Assembly: GCA_001803815.1 (NCBI GenBank) | Contig: MHEL01000040.1 | Location: 1-7,776, forward strand | Origin: Nitrospirae bacterium RBG_19FT_COMBO_42_15 | GTDB lineage: Bacteria; Nitrospirota; CAKKRA01; 9FT-COMBO-42-15 | Direction of reading: 5' to 3' | Length of the DNA stretch: 7,776 nt | In this document: piece by piece, positions 6,312 to 7,776 of the stretch | Position numbering within the stretch: the first letter of the stretch is position 1 | Layout of the letters: each line of letters begins with the position of its first letter | Position numbers and translations under genes: made by a program | The notes under the pieces: model-generated | Database searches by the model: none | The model's input: only the letters and a program-made list of their open reading frames with translations | Told to the model about the DNA's origin: nothing

Positions 6312-7430
6312 ATGACTGTCAAAAATCAAATTGCATGTATTATTTTACTGCTGTTAGTTAGCTGCGGAGGCGGGAGTTCAAACAGCAATAATACAAACAG
6401 CAGTAATACAAACCAGCAGCCGCCAGTACAGAGTACTCGTATACTTGGAATTGGCGTGAAATCTGTGCCATCTGTAACCTATGCTATAGCCTATGATCAG
6501 GCAATGGCTTTAGGAGTACGCGAGGTCAGTATTTCCCTTGACTGGAGAATACTTGAACCAACTGTCGGTAATTATGATGACACTTTGCCTGTCATTATTA
6601 ATGTCTTTTACCCGAACAAATCCGGTGACATCACTCTGGTTTTACGCCCACTGGATACATCAGGACCACGCCTTCCAGCTGGTCTGACAGGACTTGCCTT
6701 CAATAATCCAGCAGTAATCACAGCATTCGAAAATTTCCTCACCCACCTGCATGCCCAGCTCACTACGCTAAATGGTAGTGGTAAGCTAAAGTGGATACAT
6801 GTTGGCAATGAAATTGATAACACCTTAGGCAGCGATCCAATACAATGGTCACAATGGGAAACGTTTTTCAACGCCGCTAAAATTAGAATTGAGAGCTTAT
6901 GGGGAACGCAAGTAGTGGTTAGCAGCGTCATTCAATTTGGTGCATTGAGCAACATCAATACTCGTACTCATTACTTGAATTTTCTGCCTAACCTCGATAG
7001 CGCTGTACTCACATACTATCCGCTCAATGCAGATTTTACTGTACGACCGCCTTCTACAGTAGCTGCTGATTTTGATTTCATTGTTAGCATAATTTCCGGC
7101 AAACCTATTTTGCTTCAAGAATGTGGATACCCGTCAAGTACTATTAATAATAGCAGTGAAACCCTACAGGCTGATTTCATATCTGCTGTATTCAATGCAT
7201 GGGATACTCATCGCGATCGAATTAACCTTATTGATTTTAGCTGGCAATATGATGTGTCAGAAGCCACCGTTGATCAGTGGGTCATTGATTACGGTATGTC
7301 TGGGCATCCAAATGAAAATGAATTTAAACACTATCTCTGGACACTGGGATTGAGCAATTATGACGGCTCTGAAAAGATTGCTCTGCAACGTCTGCGAGAT
7401 GAATTACAGACTCGTTTATGGGTGCAGTAG
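6312..7430 (+). CDS. Lipoprotein with glycoside-hydrolase-like TIM barrel
   Basis: This 372-residue protein appears to be exported and lipid-anchored. A short signal peptide (K4, hydrophobic 8-16) ends in the lipobox L15-V16-S17-C18. The Gly after the Cys suggests outer-membrane sorting by the E. coli rule. Residues 19-36 are a Gly/Ser/Asn-rich tether. From residue 43 it reads as a clan-A glycoside hydrolase barrel: SISLDWRILEPTVGNYD (73-89), WIHVGNEIDN (161-170) with E167 as probable acid/base at the end of strand 4, and ILLQECGYPSS (266-276) with E270 as probable nucleophile at strand 7. The family and sugar substrate cannot be named; GH53- or GH5-like arrangements come to mind. The start ATG has no clear ribosome site. 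A two-codon frame ATGAAATGA (6307-6315) overlaps it and might couple initiation. It is bracketed by two transposase remnants, suggesting acquired DNA. Confidence 0.8.
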   Translation: MTVKNQIACIILLLLVSCGGGSSNSNNTNSSNTNQQPPVQSTRILGIGVKSVPSVTYAIAYDQAMALGVREVSISLDWRILEPTVGNYDDTLPVIINVFYPNKSGDITLVLRPLDTSGPRLPAGLTGLAFNNPAVITAFENFLTHLHAQLTTLNGSGKLKWIHVGNEIDNTLGSDPIQWSQWETFFNAAKIRIESLWGTQVVVSSVIQFGALSNINTRTHYLNFLPNLDSAVLTYYPLNADFTVRPPSTVAADFDFIVSIISGKPILLQECGYPSSTINNSSETLQADFISAVFNAWDTHRDRINLIDFSWQYDVSEATVDQWVIDYGMSGHPNENEFKHYLWTLGLSNYDGSEKIALQRLRDELQTRLWVQ

Positions 7431-7482
7431 CCAAAAAAAATAATTGGGTCAGATTTGTCTATTGACATTTTGATTTGGAATG

Positions 7483-7640
7483 GGGGAAAAAGGTCAGGCC
7501 CTAAAAAATAAGTTTTGCTATATCTAAGATACGACTATACACAAAAAAAGATTGCAGATTACCTAAGCATCCACTATACTACTCTAAGCAAGATAGTAAA
7601 AAAGGTTGAAGGGATGAGCTGATTTTTCAAAACTTGAACC
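7483..7640 (+). pseudogene. REP-associated transposase remnant, copy B
   Basis: This is the second copy of the remnant at 6082-6271, same orientation, about 1.37 kb downstream. The frame ending at TGA 7620-7622 reads YTQKKIADYL then SIHYTTLSKIVKKVEGMS. It starts GGGGAAAAAGGTC, shares AAAAATAAGTTTTGCTATAT, and lacks about 43 bp present in copy A before the helix-turn-helix part. The shared tail is TTTTTCAAAACTTGAACCTC. Just upstream (7431-7482) are AATTGGGTCAG and TATTGACATTTTG, which resemble sequences often found beside such elements (from memory), with a further GGTCAG inside the unit at 7491. Nothing else gene-like is seen in 7431-7482. Confidence 0.6.
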
Positions 7641-7770
7641 TCATTCTCTCTAAAAACATATCGCCTCTACGGCGACGAATAACAACTTCATCTTTCTTGG
7701 ACTCTTCAAGAATGTATGTATTAGTGAAACATAACGATTGAATTCTGAGGCGGTAAGGGGCGTTAGCTCC
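7626..7770 (-). pseudogene. Phd/YefM-like antitoxin remnant
   Basis: Two reverse-strand frames together resemble a small Phd/YefM-type antitoxin. One reads LTPLTASEFNRYVSLI (about 7770-7705). The next reads YILEESKKDEVVIRRRRGDM from about 7700 and ends at TGA 7626-7628. The frame changes near an ATACATAC repeat (around 7705-7714), where one 4-bp unit more would rejoin them. The last few codons lie in the tail of transposase remnant B, so the original C-terminus is replaced. No start codon or toxin gene is visible; both would be beyond the right edge. Short sequence, so low confidence. Confidence 0.3.
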
Positions 7771-7776
7771 TTACCG
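7751..7776. repeat. Inverted repeat ending at the window edge
   Basis: CGGTAAGG (7751-7758) and CCTTACCG (7769-7776) are perfect complements around a 10-nt loop (GGCGTTAGCT). No T-run is visible, and what follows is outside the window. The GGGCGTTAG in the middle recalls the closing end of some attC sites, but the last bases of the core do not fit GTTRRRY. Confidence 0.4.

Noticed and set aside
7732..7765. A short attC site (TAACG ... CGTTA then GTTAGCT)
   Set aside because: Too short for attC, the closing core does not fit GTTRRRY, and inner boxes are missing.
1..7776. CRISPR array, tRNA or rRNA genes
   Set aside because: No regularly spaced direct repeats, no cloverleaf with a CCA-type end and no rRNA-like stretch was seen.

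Overview
The window comes from a moderately AT-rich, Gram-negative-type bacterial genome. The minus-strand housekeeping genes, the two kinds of dispersed inverted repeat and the lipoprotein would fit an uncultured Nitrospirota- or Desulfobacterota-like organism. That placement is a guess from general resemblance, not from a search.

Layout. Positions 1-4260 (minus strand) hold a housekeeping block read right to left: secA, a nitrilase-superfamily amidase resembling N-carbamoylputrescine amidase, and the 5' part of a GAF-GGDEF signalling gene that runs off the left edge. The amidase and GAF-GGDEF genes are 4 bp apart and clearly co-transcribed. A dispersed inverted repeat separates secA from the amidase. 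The secA leader (4261-4365) has an extended -10 promoter and a perfect 14-bp stem before the ribosome binding site.

Positions 4366-6075 are accessory DNA. After a second dispersed repeat comes a decayed C-terminal fragment of an integron-type tyrosine recombinase (minus strand, 4546-4650). A promoter follows, then a GTTAGGC core-like site, then a plus-strand gene whose stop codon lies inside GCCTAAC. This is the layout of an integron gene cassette. The cassette gene encodes an N-terminal TIR domain and, after a helical linker, a C-terminal domain matching the trigger-loop insertion (SI3, sandwich-barrel hybrid motifs) of bacterial RNA polymerase beta-prime. A 7-bp near-tandem duplication at 5268-5280 breaks the frame. 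Removing 7 bp restores one 413-residue TIR-SI3-like protein. This is the most interesting item: a putative NADase/defence effector carrying a piece of the transcription machinery, possibly as a decoy or docking module.

Positions 6076-7776 hold a lipoprotein with a glycoside-hydrolase-like TIM-barrel (6312-7430), flanked by two direct-repeat remnants of the 3' end of a REP-associated (IS200/IS605-related) transposase gene. At the right edge is a degenerate Phd/YefM-like antitoxin remnant on the minus strand and an inverted repeat ending at the last base.

The left half is conserved cell machinery; the right half is a junction where integron, transposase and toxin-antitoxin debris has accumulated around two accessory genes. 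All family assignments are from motif reading by eye.
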